Shown: positions 7,392-15,666, counted from the stretch's first letter. The stretch: 27,716 nt of DNA from an uncultured Lachnospiraceae bacterium (GCA_910589635.1 CAJUTD010000041.1:1-27716); one strand, 5' to 3'. Made by a program: numbers and translations. The notes: generated by a model from the letters alone, not told the origin.

Positions 7392-8669
7392 TTGGACTCA
7401 GGCGAAGCCATTCAACTATTATTTATTATTCTTTTATTGACTTTATCTGCATTTTTCTCCTCCGCGGAGACAGCTCTGACAACATTCAACAGAATCCGCA
7501 TTGGCAACCTTGCCAGCGAGGGCGACAAGCGTGCCCAGCGTGTATTGGAAGTCACCAGCAACCCTAACAAAATGCTCAGCGCCATTTTGATTGGCAATAA
7601 TGTCGTAAACCTGTCGGCGTCCTCCCTGGCAACTGCACTGGCAATCCAGATTTTTGGCAATGCCGGAGCGGGAATCGCCACCGGAACCCTCACCGTTCTT
7701 GTTTTAATTTTCGGCGAGATTTCCCCCAAGACGCTTGCCACCATCAATGCCGATAAAATTGCCCTCAATTATTCCGGCGTTATTCTGTTGCTAATGAAGA
7801 TTCTTACCCCTGTGATTTTCATTATCAATAAATTATCCATGGGATTTATGATATTGTTAAGAGTCAACGTGGCGGACGGACAAAATGCCCTCACAGAAGC
7901 AGAGCTGCGGACAATTGTCGATGTCGGTCATAAAGAAGGCGTCATTGAACATGAAGAACATGAAATGATTAACAATGTGTTCGATTTCGGAGATTCCCAG
8001 GCCAAAGAAATCATGGTTCCCAGAATTGACATGACGTTTGCGGATATCAATAGCAGTTACGATGAATTAATCGAAATATTCCGTGCAGATAAATTTACCC
8101 GCCTGCCAATCTATGAAAACTCCACAGACAACGTCATTGGCACAGTCAACATGAAAGACCTGCTTCTCTATGAGGCCAGCCGGGAAAACTTTTCGGTGCA
8201 CGATATTTTACGCAAACCTTATTACACTTATGAACACAAGAAAACGATTGACCTGTTAATCGAAATGAAAAAATCTTCCTTCAATATCGCTATCGTACTG
8301 GACGAATACGGCGTCACTGCCGGGTTGATAACGTTGGAAGATATCTTAGAGGAAATTGTAGGCGAAATTCGCGATGAATACGATATGGACGAGGAGGATC
8401 CCATTCAGAAATTAGGGGAACGTGAATACTTAGTGCAGGGCACGATGAATTTAGAAGACTTGTGCAACCTACTAGGTTTATCTCTCTCCTCTGAGGATTA
8501 CGATACGGTAGGCGGTTACATGATTGAATTGTTAGACCACCTTCCTGAGACCGGAGAATCCATTGTCACGCCGGAAAATGTCTTTCTGCGCGTAGAAGAC
8601 ACAGATAAAAACCGCATCAACAAGTTATTCTTACGGCTGCCAGATGACAAAGAAGAAGAGAAATTATAA
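7392..8669 (+). CDS. CNNM/CorC-HlyC family membrane protein (hemolysin family)
   Basis: The 425-residue protein has three parts. The first is a DUF21/CNNM transmembrane domain (about 1-180), with SAFFSSAETALTTFNRIRI in the first helix and the conserved GEISPKTLA loop. The second is a CBS pair (about 200-330: EIMVPRIDMTFADINSSYDE, FTRLPIYENSTDNVIGTVNMKDLL, FNIAIVLDEYGVTAGLITLEDILEEIVGEI). The third is a CorC_HlyC domain (about 340-415). Relatives export or transport Mg2+ or Co2+; the older name hemolysin is not supported by function. The start is TTG at 7392, with AAGGAG 9 nt upstream; the first in-frame ATG is well inside the first membrane domain, so TTG is preferred. Confidence 0.92.
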   Translation: MDSGEAIQLLFIILLLTLSAFFSSAETALTTFNRIRIGNLASEGDKRAQRVLEVTSNPNKMLSAILIGNNVVNLSASSLATALAIQIFGNAGAGIATGTLTVLVLIFGEISPKTLATINADKIALNYSGVILLLMKILTPVIFIINKLSMGFMILLRVNVADGQNALTEAELRTIVDVGHKEGVIEHEEHEMINNVFDFGDSQAKEIMVPRIDMTFADINSSYDELIEIFRADKFTRLPIYENSTDNVIGTVNMKDLLLYEASRENFSVHDILRKPYYTYEHKKTIDLLIEMKKSSFNIAIVLDEYGVTAGLITLEDILEEIVGEIRDEYDMDEEDPIQKLGEREYLVQGTMNLEDLCNLLGLSLSSEDYDTVGGYMIELLDHLPETGESIVTPENVFLRVEDTDKNRINKLFLRLPDDKEEEKL

Positions 8670-8694
8670 ATCGTTTCATGCTCTACAAAAAGGG

Positions 8695-8717
8695 AGGAGG
8701 CTCGCATAGAGCCTCCT
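8695..8717. terminator. Bidirectional terminator between the CNNM gene and glgP
   Basis: A perfect 9-bp stem, AGGAGGCTC/GAGCCTCCT, closes a 5-nt loop (GCATA). On the minus strand it is followed by CCCTTTTT, a proper U-tract for the glycogen phosphorylase transcript. On the plus strand the tail is TTATAATTTA, weaker. Confidence 0.8.
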
Positions 8718-8734
8718 TATAATTTATCGCTGTC

Positions 8735-10993
8735 TTACAGTTTCCAAATATCTTTATTGTATTCCTCAATCGTCCTATCGGAGGAGAAGAATCCTGCCTT
8801 CGCCGTATTTACAAGCATTTTTTTTGCCCAAGAATTACGTTCTTCATAATCCTTGTAGATTTCTTCTTTCTTAGCCGCATAATCTTTGTAATCCAACAGC
8901 GTCATAAACCAGTCTTTATTCAAAAGTTCCTTGTATAGACGTTCCAAGTTTTCTTTCTGCCCAACTTTAAGCATCGCGTCACTGACGATAAAGTCAACTG
9001 CTTCCTTGATATCTTCATCTTCCTCATAGTATTCTTTGGAAACATAATCAGCCTTCTCATAATGCTCGATAACCGTATCGGAGCTCTCACCGAAAATATA
9101 GATATTGTCTTCTCCAACCAGGTCTGCAATCTCCACATTCGCACCATCCATTGTTCCCAGTGTCACTGCGCCATTGAGCATAAATTTCATATTTCCGGTT
9201 CCAGACGCCTCTTTGCTCGCCAGGGAAATCTGTTCAGAGATATCACACGCAGGTATGAGCTTCTCCGCTTTTGTTACATTGTAATTTTCCACCATAACTA
9301 CTTTCAGATATGGGCTGACCTCGGGATCATTGTTAATAATCTCCTGCAAACATAAAATTAAATGAATGATGTCTTTGGCAATCACATACGCCGGAGCTGC
9401 TTTCGCACCGAAAATTACCGTGATTGGCGTGGAAATCTTCTTGCCTTTCTTAATCTCCAGATATTTATGGATGACATATAACGCGTTCATCTGCTGGCGT
9501 TTGTACTCGTGGAGACGCTTAATCTGGATATCGAAAATAGAATTTTCGTCAATCTCCACGCCCTGGACTGCCTTGAGGTATGCGGCAAGGGCGCGCTTAT
9601 TATTCTGTTTAATCTCCAGCAGTTTATTTAAAACCTTATCATCATCCGCAAATTTAAGCAGTTTTTCCAGTTCGTTTGCATCCTTGTGCCAGCCGGTTCC
9701 GATTACTTCATCCAGATAGTGGCTAAGGCCTTTGTTGCAGTGCATCAGCCAGCGGCGGAACGTAATGCCGTTCGTCTTGTTGTTAAATTTATCAGGATAG
9801 ATTTTATAAAAGTTATTTAACTCGTTTTTCTTTAATATTTCTGTGTGCAGATAAGCCACGCCGTTGACACTATAGCCATAATGAATATCCATATGAGCCA
9901 TATGCACGCGGTCCGTATCGTCAATGATGGCAACGGATTTATCGTCAAATTTCTCTTTGACAATCGTATCAAGTTCCCGGATAATCGGCATCAGCTGGGG
10001 AACTACTTTGTTGAGGTAATCCATCGGCCATTTCTCTAATGCCTCGGCAAGTATCGTGTGATTGGTATACGCACAGGTCTTTGAGACAATATCAATTGCC
10101 TTCTCCATGCGGATTCCTTTCTCCATCAGAAGACGGATCAATTCTGGGATTACCATGCTGGGATGCGTATCATTGATCTGTATTGCAGCGTAATCCGGCA
10201 AATCATAAAGCGTAGACCCCTTCTCCTCACACTCTTCTAAGATTAAGCGCGCCGCATTGCTCACCATGAAATACTGCTGGTACACGCGCAACAATCTTCC
10301 TGCATCATCGGAATCGTCCGGGTATAAAAAGAGCGTAAGGTTTTTGCAAATGTCCTCTTTGTTGAAATCAATGCCATCGCTCACTAAACTCTCATCTACC
10401 GTCTCAATATCAAACAAATGCAGTTTGTTCGTACGGTTATCAAACCCCGTCACATCCAAATCATACATTCTGGACTGCGCCGTAAAACCGCCAAACTGAA
10501 TAGGATATGTCACGTCCGTCTTCGTCAGCCAGCTCTCTTTCTCTATCCAGGGATTCTTATTTTCTTTCTGTAAATGATTTTCAAATGTCTGCAAGAAAAG
10601 ACCGAAATGATAGTTAAGCCCAATTCCATCTCCATTTAAACCGAGGGTCGCCATGGAATCCAGAAAACATGCCGCCAAACGTCCCAGTCCGCCATTTCCC
10701 AAAGACGGCTCCGGCTCTACTTCCTCAATCAGATTAATGTCCTTCCCATACTGTGCAAGCATCTTTGCCACTTCGTCGTAAATACCCAGATTAATCAAGT
10801 TATTGGACAACAATTTACCAATCAAAAACTCCGCAGAAATATAATATATTTTCTTCTTGCCCTTATTACTCTCCTTCTCTTTCGCCAAATCCTTGACAAT
10901 TCCCAACAGCCCATAATAAAGCTGTTCATCCGTACAGGCTGCAATATTGTTGCAACATTTCTTTTCCAGTAATTCCCTTACATTCAAACTCAT
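8735..10993 (-). CDS. glgP: Glycogen/maltodextrin phosphorylase
   Basis: The enzyme releases glucose 1-phosphate from alpha-1,4-glucans using PLP and phosphate. Conserved parts include EPEPSLGNGGLGRLAACFLDS, NYHFGLF, AIQINDTHPSM, the KRLHEYKRQQMN segment, and the PLP-lysine region KEASGTGNMKFMLNGAVTLGTMDGANVEI. I start at ATG 10993 (752 residues, MSLNVRELLEKK) because GGAGG lies 5 nt before it. An upstream GTG at 11023 would add ten residues but has no good Shine-Dalgarno. The length is shorter than E. coli GlgP (about 815) and matches the compact clostridial type. It is transcribed alone, divergent from the AraC-type regulator, which may control it. No other glycogen gene is adjacent. Confidence 0.95.
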   Translation of the reverse strand: MSLNVRELLEKKCCNNIAACTDEQLYYGLLGIVKDLAKEKESNKGKKKIYYISAEFLIGKLLSNNLINLGIYDEVAKMLAQYGKDINLIEEVEPEPSLGNGGLGRLAACFLDSMATLGLNGDGIGLNYHFGLFLQTFENHLQKENKNPWIEKESWLTKTDVTYPIQFGGFTAQSRMYDLDVTGFDNRTNKLHLFDIETVDESLVSDGIDFNKEDICKNLTLFLYPDDSDDAGRLLRVYQQYFMVSNAARLILEECEEKGSTLYDLPDYAAIQINDTHPSMVIPELIRLLMEKGIRMEKAIDIVSKTCAYTNHTILAEALEKWPMDYLNKVVPQLMPIIRELDTIVKEKFDDKSVAIIDDTDRVHMAHMDIHYGYSVNGVAYLHTEILKKNELNNFYKIYPDKFNNKTNGITFRRWLMHCNKGLSHYLDEVIGTGWHKDANELEKLLKFADDDKVLNKLLEIKQNNKRALAAYLKAVQGVEIDENSIFDIQIKRLHEYKRQQMNALYVIHKYLEIKKGKKISTPITVIFGAKAAPAYVIAKDIIHLILCLQEIINNDPEVSPYLKVVMVENYNVTKAEKLIPACDISEQISLASKEASGTGNMKFMLNGAVTLGTMDGANVEIADLVGEDNIYIFGESSDTVIEHYEKADYVSKEYYEEDEDIKEAVDFIVSDAMLKVGQKENLERLYKELLNKDWFMTLLDYKDYAAKKEEIYKDYEERNSWAKKMLVNTAKAGFFSSDRTIEEYNKDIWKL

Positions 10994-11104
10994 CTTTTCC
11001 TCCATTCTCCTTAAACGGTCCACAGGGAAGCATACTATGCCATATTGATTAGCGTTCCCTCATTTCTGTTATTTATAAGTATATGATTTATTGCCATAAT
11101 TTTC

Positions 11105-11134
11105 TTGCAATATGATAGCAAAAAGTAGTACAAT
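11105..11134 (+). promoter_or_regulatory. Promoter of the AraC-type regulator gene
   Basis: TTGCAA (11105-11110), 18-nt spacer, TACAAT (11129-11134). The predicted start near 11141 would put both copies of the 18-nt leader repeat into the transcript. A TGATAG...CTATCA inverted pair frames the -10 region and could be a protein-binding site. Confidence 0.5.
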
Positions 11135-11142
11135 ACTATCAA

Positions 11143-11228
11143 ATATTGACCTAAGGAGGGACCCACGCAGTGGGAGGATGCCTTAGGTCTCTTACAATAA
11201 ACAATAACTTATATTGACCTAAGGAGGG
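11143..11228 (+). promoter_or_regulatory. Leader with duplicated Shine-Dalgarno and competing hairpins
   Basis: An 18-nt sequence (ATATTGACCTAAGGAGGG) occurs perfectly at 11143-11160 and again at 11211-11228, where it contains the ribosome binding site of the AraC-type gene. Between them CCTTAGGTC (11181-11189) is fully complementary to GACCTAAGG in either copy (11148-11156 or 11216-11224). Pairing with the first copy gives a 9-bp stem with an inner CCCAC/GTGGG hairpin and leaves the real site free. Pairing with the second would bury it. The sequence is seen directly; the switch mechanism is inference. Confidence 0.55.
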
Positions 11229-11233
11229 TGCTC

Positions 11234-12103
11234 ATGAATATACACGAATACGAATGCTCACAGGAGACAAAACCTCATGGGCACGATAACTTCCCTTTTG
11301 ATATCTACCTGTGTAGCATCCCCATGGATTTTAGCATTGTACCCACTCATTGGCACAATGCTATGGAAATCATTTACATCAAAAAAGGACGCGGCATCAT
11401 CAATGTTGATCTGGCTCCCTTTCTAGTTTCTGAGGGAGATATCGTTGTTGTGCCGCCGGGACAGCTCCACTCTATTGAACAGCAATCAGATTATTCCATG
11501 GAGTACGAAAATATTATCTTTAAGCTCTCTATGTTGATGACACCTCAGGAGGATATCTGCACCGAAGAATTTTTCCAGCCTCTGAAACACGGAAAAGCTC
11601 TCCCCGACACCCACTACACGAAAAGCTCTCCTTTATACCCGGCTCTTTCCGGCTGCCTTAACGCCATAGACTGCATTTGTCGGGATTTTCCTTATGGATA
11701 TCAGCTCGCCATCAAAGGCCAGCTTTTTTCCTTTTTCTATGAGCTTTCCAAGTCCTTTCACAGTGCGGCTGCCCATGGAACTAACAAGTCGCTCGACCGT
11801 TTGAAGGGGCTTCTTAAATATGTAGAAACAAATTACCGGGAGAAAATATCGATTGCTGACGCCGCAAGAATCTGTGGTTTCAGCCAGTCACATTTTATGA
11901 AATTTTTTAAAGCTAGTATGGGGGTATCTTTTACCGACTATCTGAACGATTACCGCATCACCATGGCTGCGCGGCTTTTGGGTTCATCTTCCGACACGGT
12001 AGTTAATATTGCTTCTGAGACGGGATTTGAGAATCTGTCTTATTTTAATCGGGTGTTTAAGCGGAAATTCCAGTGTACTCCTAGGGAGTTCCGCAGGAAG
12101 TAG
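11234..12103 (+). CDS. AraC-family transcriptional regulator with cupin sensor domain
   Basis: The 289-residue protein has an N-terminal cupin-like AraC-binding domain (about 15-110; HWHNAMEIIYIKKGRG, then GDIVVVPPGQLHSIE) and a C-terminal double helix-turn-helix (about 190-288; ISIADAARICGFSQSHFMKFFKASMG, then VVNIASETGFENLSYFNRVFKRKFQCTPREFRR). Such proteins usually sense a sugar or related ligand. I start at ATG 11234, 6 nt after AAGGAGGG, rather than at GTG 11228, which overlaps the Shine-Dalgarno. It is divergent from glgP, so control of glycogen or glucan use is a reasonable but unproven guess. Its 3' end overlaps the convergent RloB-like gene by 23 nt. Confidence 0.9.
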   Translation: MNIHEYECSQETKPHGHDNFPFDIYLCSIPMDFSIVPTHWHNAMEIIYIKKGRGIINVDLAPFLVSEGDIVVVPPGQLHSIEQQSDYSMEYENIIFKLSMLMTPQEDICTEEFFQPLKHGKALPDTHYTKSSPLYPALSGCLNAIDCICRDFPYGYQLAIKGQLFSFFYELSKSFHSAAAHGTNKSLDRLKGLLKYVETNYREKISIADAARICGFSQSHFMKFFKASMGVSFTDYLNDYRITMAARLLGSSSDTVVNIASETGFENLSYFNRVFKRKFQCTPREFRRK

Positions 12104-12977
12104 GGGTGTGGGGATACTTTTTTAACTCTTCCATAAGTTTCCACAAATTACAACCTATATTGTCTACAAGTTCATTTTCATCTCCGGGAAATTTTTTTGC
12201 CTGCTCAATTGCTTTATCTATGTAAGGCATATATTTTCTTGCAAAACTTATATTGCTTTTCCCATGATGCGCTCTATCAGAAACCTCTTTACTCACAAAA
12301 GTATGACGTTTTGACACTGATTCATTCTCTTTAATCTCATCCAGCCGTTCACCAAATTCTTTCTCTATGTTGGCCAAATGCATGAGAAGCCAAAACTCAA
12401 AACATGGATTCGCAATATAACATTTATATCCCTTATCTTTACAATGATTAATACACTCAGACATATTAGCTTCCGAATGGGTATGTTTGTCTCTATCAAT
12501 CAGCACGGCGAATTCATCCAATTCTCTATTATATTTTTTCAAATATTTACGATAATTGATATCATATCCTATCTTTTTCAATTCTGTGACAAATGCATTT
12601 CTCTGTCTTCTTGGTAAATTTTCAGGATTCTCCAGATATTGTTTAATAAATTCTACCGAATACGTCTCCCTAAATTGATTCGATATTTCTTCTAAGAAAT
12701 CATCTTCATCCTGCTCTCTGAGCCTGATGTATTCTTCCAGCAATTCAATCACCTGCTGTGGCGCGCTGTTCGTATCTTTTCTCCCCCTGCCCAAAACCTC
12801 AACATCCACTTTCGCATTGATGCCTATTTTCACTCTATATTTTGATACGCCATCAAAATATTCTTTCTCCGTCTCGTTCCCTTCTACTGACAGGAAGACC
12901 CTTTTCTCCACAATTTCTTTCTCATCATCATCTTCTCTGTCGTATGCTGCCGACATTAACCTAAATTGATTATGCAT
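12081..12977 (-). CDS. RloB-like (AbiLii-type) putative TOPRIM effector
   Basis: The 298-residue protein carries the RloB signatures: RVFLSVEGNETEKEYFDGV (E32, the acidic position of a TOPRIM-like site), VLIDRDKHTH near residue 160, and NPCFEFWLLMHL near 190-200. RloB proteins accompany RloA-type ATPases in restriction or phage-defence loci and are expected to be nucleases of the OLD/TOPRIM sort. I start at ATG 12977: GGAGGGG is 5 nt upstream, and the ATG overlaps the last codons and stop of the ATPase gene by 8 nt, showing translational coupling. The window's GTG/ATG alternatives upstream lack a site. The C-terminus (KYPHTPTSCGTP) is encoded by DNA that is also the end of the convergent araC-type gene, so it is probably not conserved. 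Confidence 0.8.
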   Translation of the reverse strand: MHNQFRLMSAAYDREDDDEKEIVEKRVFLSVEGNETEKEYFDGVSKYRVKIGINAKVDVEVLGRGRKDTNSAPQQVIELLEEYIRLREQDEDDFLEEISNQFRETYSVEFIKQYLENPENLPRRQRNAFVTELKKIGYDINYRKYLKKYNRELDEFAVLIDRDKHTHSEANMSECINHCKDKGYKCYIANPCFEFWLLMHLANIEKEFGERLDEIKENESVSKRHTFVSKEVSDRAHHGKSNISFARKYMPYIDKAIEQAKKFPGDENELVDNIGCNLWKLMEELKKYPHTPTSCGTP

Positions 12978-14343
12978 TTTTCCCCTCCAAAATCCTATCG
13001 TCAAATACCGGAATTGCCTCGTAACGCCCCAGCAAATATTCTTTGTCTATTACTTTATCATAACGCTCCTTAAAACGGTTTAACGAGTAAATTTCAGAAC
13101 TATGGTCTTCCATTCTATTTACAAACCAGATTTCATCCTGTCTAACTAAATCTAAGTCCAACAAATTAGAATCATGTGTCGTTGCAATTATCTGACATTC
13201 ATCTCCCTCTGTTATTCGATAAAACAGTTCCAGAAATTTTCGGATAAGGTTCGTGTGAAGGCTTCGATCAATTTCGTCAATAAAAATTACACTATTTCCA
13301 TTATGCTCATAAAATAAGGGTATAAGGTCAAACAACCGCTGTGTCCCATCCGATTCCTCCTGATAATCAAAAAGTTCACGGTCATTGCCATGATTTTGCA
13401 TCATCCTTGTTGTGATAATATTTCCCTCCTTATCTTTACGCAAGGAATACATCTGGTTATTCACTTTGAACATCACAGATTCTTCCTGAATATCATTGGA
13501 AATCCTGATTTTTATTTTTTCTGCCTCCTCTCTGGGAATACCTTCAAAAATTTTATCAAACTCCACATAGCCTGATTTTGATTGCACAGATTCGATTCCT
13601 GTATCAAAATATTTTAATACTCGAGAAAATAATTCCCTAATTGCCTCATCTTCCACCATCTGATTTAATCTACTGTATTGGCTGGTAGGGAATATTATAA
13701 TTATACTTTGAAACCAAAGAAATACATCAAGAATTTCCATGAAAATCCCAGGCTTCCCATTACTTCTTTCAGCTACATCACTCAAGATGCTTTTTTTCTT
13801 CATAGTATCAGAGATATCTCCACCGAAATCTTCCAAATAAAATTTCCATCTGGTTCTTTCTTCCGAATTCTTTAATTTGATTTCGCTCTCTGTATACTGT
13901 ACGCCCTTCTCATCAACATTCCGATTAAAAATATAAGTCTCGGCGCCACTCTTCTCTATACGGACCAACCATTCGGAAAGTATTTCTCTTTCCACATATG
14001 ATATGGCAATCCCATAAGAATATTCTTTGCCTGACTGCGTAATAAGCCGATACTCAAATACAGCCGGCGTTTCATAACCAGCCCCGCCAATCCGAAAATA
14101 TTTTTTATTTAGATCAACAGAATCCAGGCCATCCAATATAATATCCCTTGAAAAATCAATTGCTCTGATTAAATTACTCTTCCCCCCTGCATTGGCTCCA
14201 TAAATTAGCCCTGTTTTTAAAATTTTTTTGCCATTGCCATTTAGGATATGTTCTTTGTGTCTGACAACCTTTGAGGCCATCATTGAAATCGTCTGTGTCG
14301 TTTTAAAAGATAAAAAATTACTTACTGAAAAGCCTAAAAACAT
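12970..14343 (-). CDS. RloA-like AAA/ABC-type ATPase (AbiLi/COG1106 type)
   Basis: The 457-residue protein starts FLGFSVSNFLSFK, a hallmark of COG1106/AAA_15 ATPases. Walker A is GANAGGKS (49-56). An ABC-signature-like ESDGTQRL is at 330-337, Walker B VIFIDEID at 352-359, and a TTHDSNLLD switch region at 388-396, so the SMC/ABC-like head is complete. With the coupled RloB-like gene this forms a two-gene ATPase-effector module resembling AbiL and, more distantly, PARIS. The start at ATG 14343 is chosen because a TTGACA-18-TATAAT promoter lies at 14380-14409, inside the longer frame that opens at 14412. ATG 14367 would be nearly leaderless. Visibly richer in A+T than the flanking glycolytic genes, which suggests acquisition. 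Confidence 0.82.
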   Translation of the reverse strand: MFLGFSVSNFLSFKTTQTISMMASKVVRHKEHILNGNGKKILKTGLIYGANAGGKSNLIRAIDFSRDIILDGLDSVDLNKKYFRIGGAGYETPAVFEYRLITQSGKEYSYGIAISYVEREILSEWLVRIEKSGAETYIFNRNVDEKGVQYTESEIKLKNSEERTRWKFYLEDFGGDISDTMKKKSILSDVAERSNGKPGIFMEILDVFLWFQSIIIIFPTSQYSRLNQMVEDEAIRELFSRVLKYFDTGIESVQSKSGYVEFDKIFEGIPREEAEKIKIRISNDIQEESVMFKVNNQMYSLRKDKEGNIITTRMMQNHGNDRELFDYQEESDGTQRLFDLIPLFYEHNGNSVIFIDEIDRSLHTNLIRKFLELFYRITEGDECQIIATTHDSNLLDLDLVRQDEIWFVNRMEDHSSEIYSLNRFKERYDKVIDKEYLLGRYEAIPVFDDRILEGKNA

Positions 14344-14379
14344 TTTTCTGCTCTCTTTCTTTTTCATTATAATAAATTT

Positions 14380-14409
14380 ATTATATTGTGAATAATTCTC
14401 TTTTGTCAA
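14380..14409 (-). promoter_or_regulatory. Consensus promoter of the RloA/RloB-like pair
   Basis: Read on the minus strand: perfect -35 TTGACA (14409-14404), 18 nt, perfect -10 TATAAT (14385-14380). It is the best match to consensus in the window and fixes the ATPase start downstream of it. Confidence 0.75.
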
Positions 14410-14549
14410 CATTTATATGCATTCTTGCCTAATTTATTGTCTTATAAATGAATTATTTTCTCATCTTATTTTCTGCATAACTTTTTTCTCACATTTCATA
14501 TAAGAACAGAAACTTCCTTATCTGCCACAAAGCTCTGCAAGTAACGCAA

Positions 14550-14593
14550 AACCCCACTTCCATTATGTACATTCCATAACAAGAAGTGAGGTT
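14550..14593 (-). terminator. Probable terminator of tpiA
   Basis: Arms AACCCCACTTC (14550-14560) and GAAGTGAGGTT (14583-14593) pair with one G-U, with an inner TTATG/CATAA stem in the loop. In the minus-strand transcript the stem ends in GGGGTTTT. It lies 61 nt past the tpiA stop. Confidence 0.6.
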
Positions 14594-14653
14594 CTGTAAT
14601 AGTCACGCTAGAAACAAATCTATTATGAGTCGTATAAATGTTTTATAAACTAA

Positions 14654-15403
14654 TTACTTATAGCAAACAATCTTGCCAAAATCAGCCTTGAGGGATGCTC
14701 CGCCAACAAGTCCGCCGTCAATGTCCGGTTTAGAGAAAAGCTCTGCTGCATTGCCGGCATTCACAGAACCGCCGTACTGAATGCGGATAGATTCTGCGGT
14801 AGCCTCATCATAAACCTCTTTGATGCAAGCGCGGATTGCTGCACATACTTCTTCTGCCTGGTCGGAAGTTGCTGTCTCGCCAGTTCCAATTGCCCAGATT
14901 GGCTCATACGCGATTACTGCTGTCTTAGCCTGATCTGCGGTTACATTTTGGAATGCAATCTTAATCTGCATACGAATCCAGTCGATGTAAATACCCTGTT
15001 TTCTCTGTGTCAAAGTCTCTCCACAGCAGATAATCGGTGTAATACCATGCTCAAATGCCTTAAGCACTTTCTTATTTACAGTCTCATCTGTCTCTGCAAA
15101 ATATTCTCTTCTCTCAGAATGCCCAATAATGACATATTTCACACCGGCATCGGTCAGCATATTAGGAGCGATTTCTCCTGTGTATGCACCGCTCTCCTCA
15201 TAATACATATTCTCTGCGCCAATGTTGATGTTGGAACCTTTTGCAGCCTCCATTGCCGGAATGATGTCGATTGCCGGTACACAGAATACTACGTCAACCT
15301 CATCATTAGCAACTAAAGGTTTTAACTCATTCACCAAAGCTACTGCCTCGCTCGGTGTCTTATTCATTTTCCAGTTTCCTGCAATAATTTTCTTTCTTGC
15401 CAT
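14654..15403 (-). CDS. tpiA: Triose-phosphate isomerase
   Basis: TpiA interconverts dihydroxyacetone phosphate and glyceraldehyde 3-phosphate in glycolysis. Catalytic residues are in place: N10 and K12 in NWKMN, H95 in IIGHSERR, and E167 in AYEPIWAIGTGETA. The phosphate-binding GGSV and the VGGASL loop near the C-terminus are present. I start at ATG 15403 (MARKKIIAGNWKMN, 249 residues, family length) with GAGG about 9 nt upstream; the frame continues 17 codons further up without support. It is the last gene of the gap-pgk-tpiA cluster. It is separated from pgk by 284 nt with a repeat element, so it probably has its own promoter. Confidence 0.97.
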   Translation of the reverse strand: MARKKIIAGNWKMNKTPSEAVALVNELKPLVANDEVDVVFCVPAIDIIPAMEAAKGSNINIGAENMYYEESGAYTGEIAPNMLTDAGVKYVIIGHSERREYFAETDETVNKKVLKAFEHGITPIICCGETLTQRKQGIYIDWIRMQIKIAFQNVTADQAKTAVIAYEPIWAIGTGETATSDQAEEVCAAIRACIKEVYDEATAESIRIQYGGSVNAGNAAELFSKPDIDGGLVGGASLKADFGKIVCYK

Positions 15404-15491
15404 GTTCTTATCCTCTTTTTCTATTTTATTATTTACTTGCCAATCGCTAAGCAAACGATGATTTAATCAACGTTTCCCCTATGTCCTTAGT

Positions 15492-15660
15492 ACAAAGTGG
15501 GCAAGCCCGCATCAACTTCCTAAATCCCGCATTCATGAGGGCGCTGGACATCCGGGGGATGTCCGTTTAACGCGGACCGAAGCGAAGCGTAGACCTTGGA
15601 CGATTTGCTGCGCCATGGGCATTCAGCTCTGCTGAAATTTCCTTTTGCCCATGTGCGCAT
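15492..15660. repeat. Intergenic repeat element, copy A (pgk-tpiA)
   Basis: This 169-bp stretch shares both ends with the element at 16958-17122. The left end is ACAAAGTGGGCAAGCCC followed by a TCAACT motif; the right end is TTTCCTTTTGC.C..GTGCGCAT. The middle differs and contains hairpins: GGACATCC/GGATGTCC (15546-15564, 3-nt loop) and a CATGGGCA/TGCCCATG arm pair enclosing TTCAGC/GCTGAA. No gene is seen in it. Confidence 0.7.
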
Positions 15661-15666
15661 CTTAAA

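Noticed and set aside
11148..11189. AraC-leader hairpin as an intrinsic terminator or T-box
   Set aside because: No U-tract follows the stem and no T-box specifier or TGGNACC-type sequence is present.
12081..14343. Assignment of the ATPase/RloB-like pair as Septu, Gabija or a retron
   Set aside because: No HNH nuclease, no OLD ATPase-TOPRIM fusion, no UvrD-like helicase and no reverse transcriptase are present.
14413..14549. A possible extra gene or insertion-sequence remnant between the ATPase gene and tpiA
   Set aside because: A/T-rich with many stops on both strands; only the promoter and the tpiA terminator are visible.
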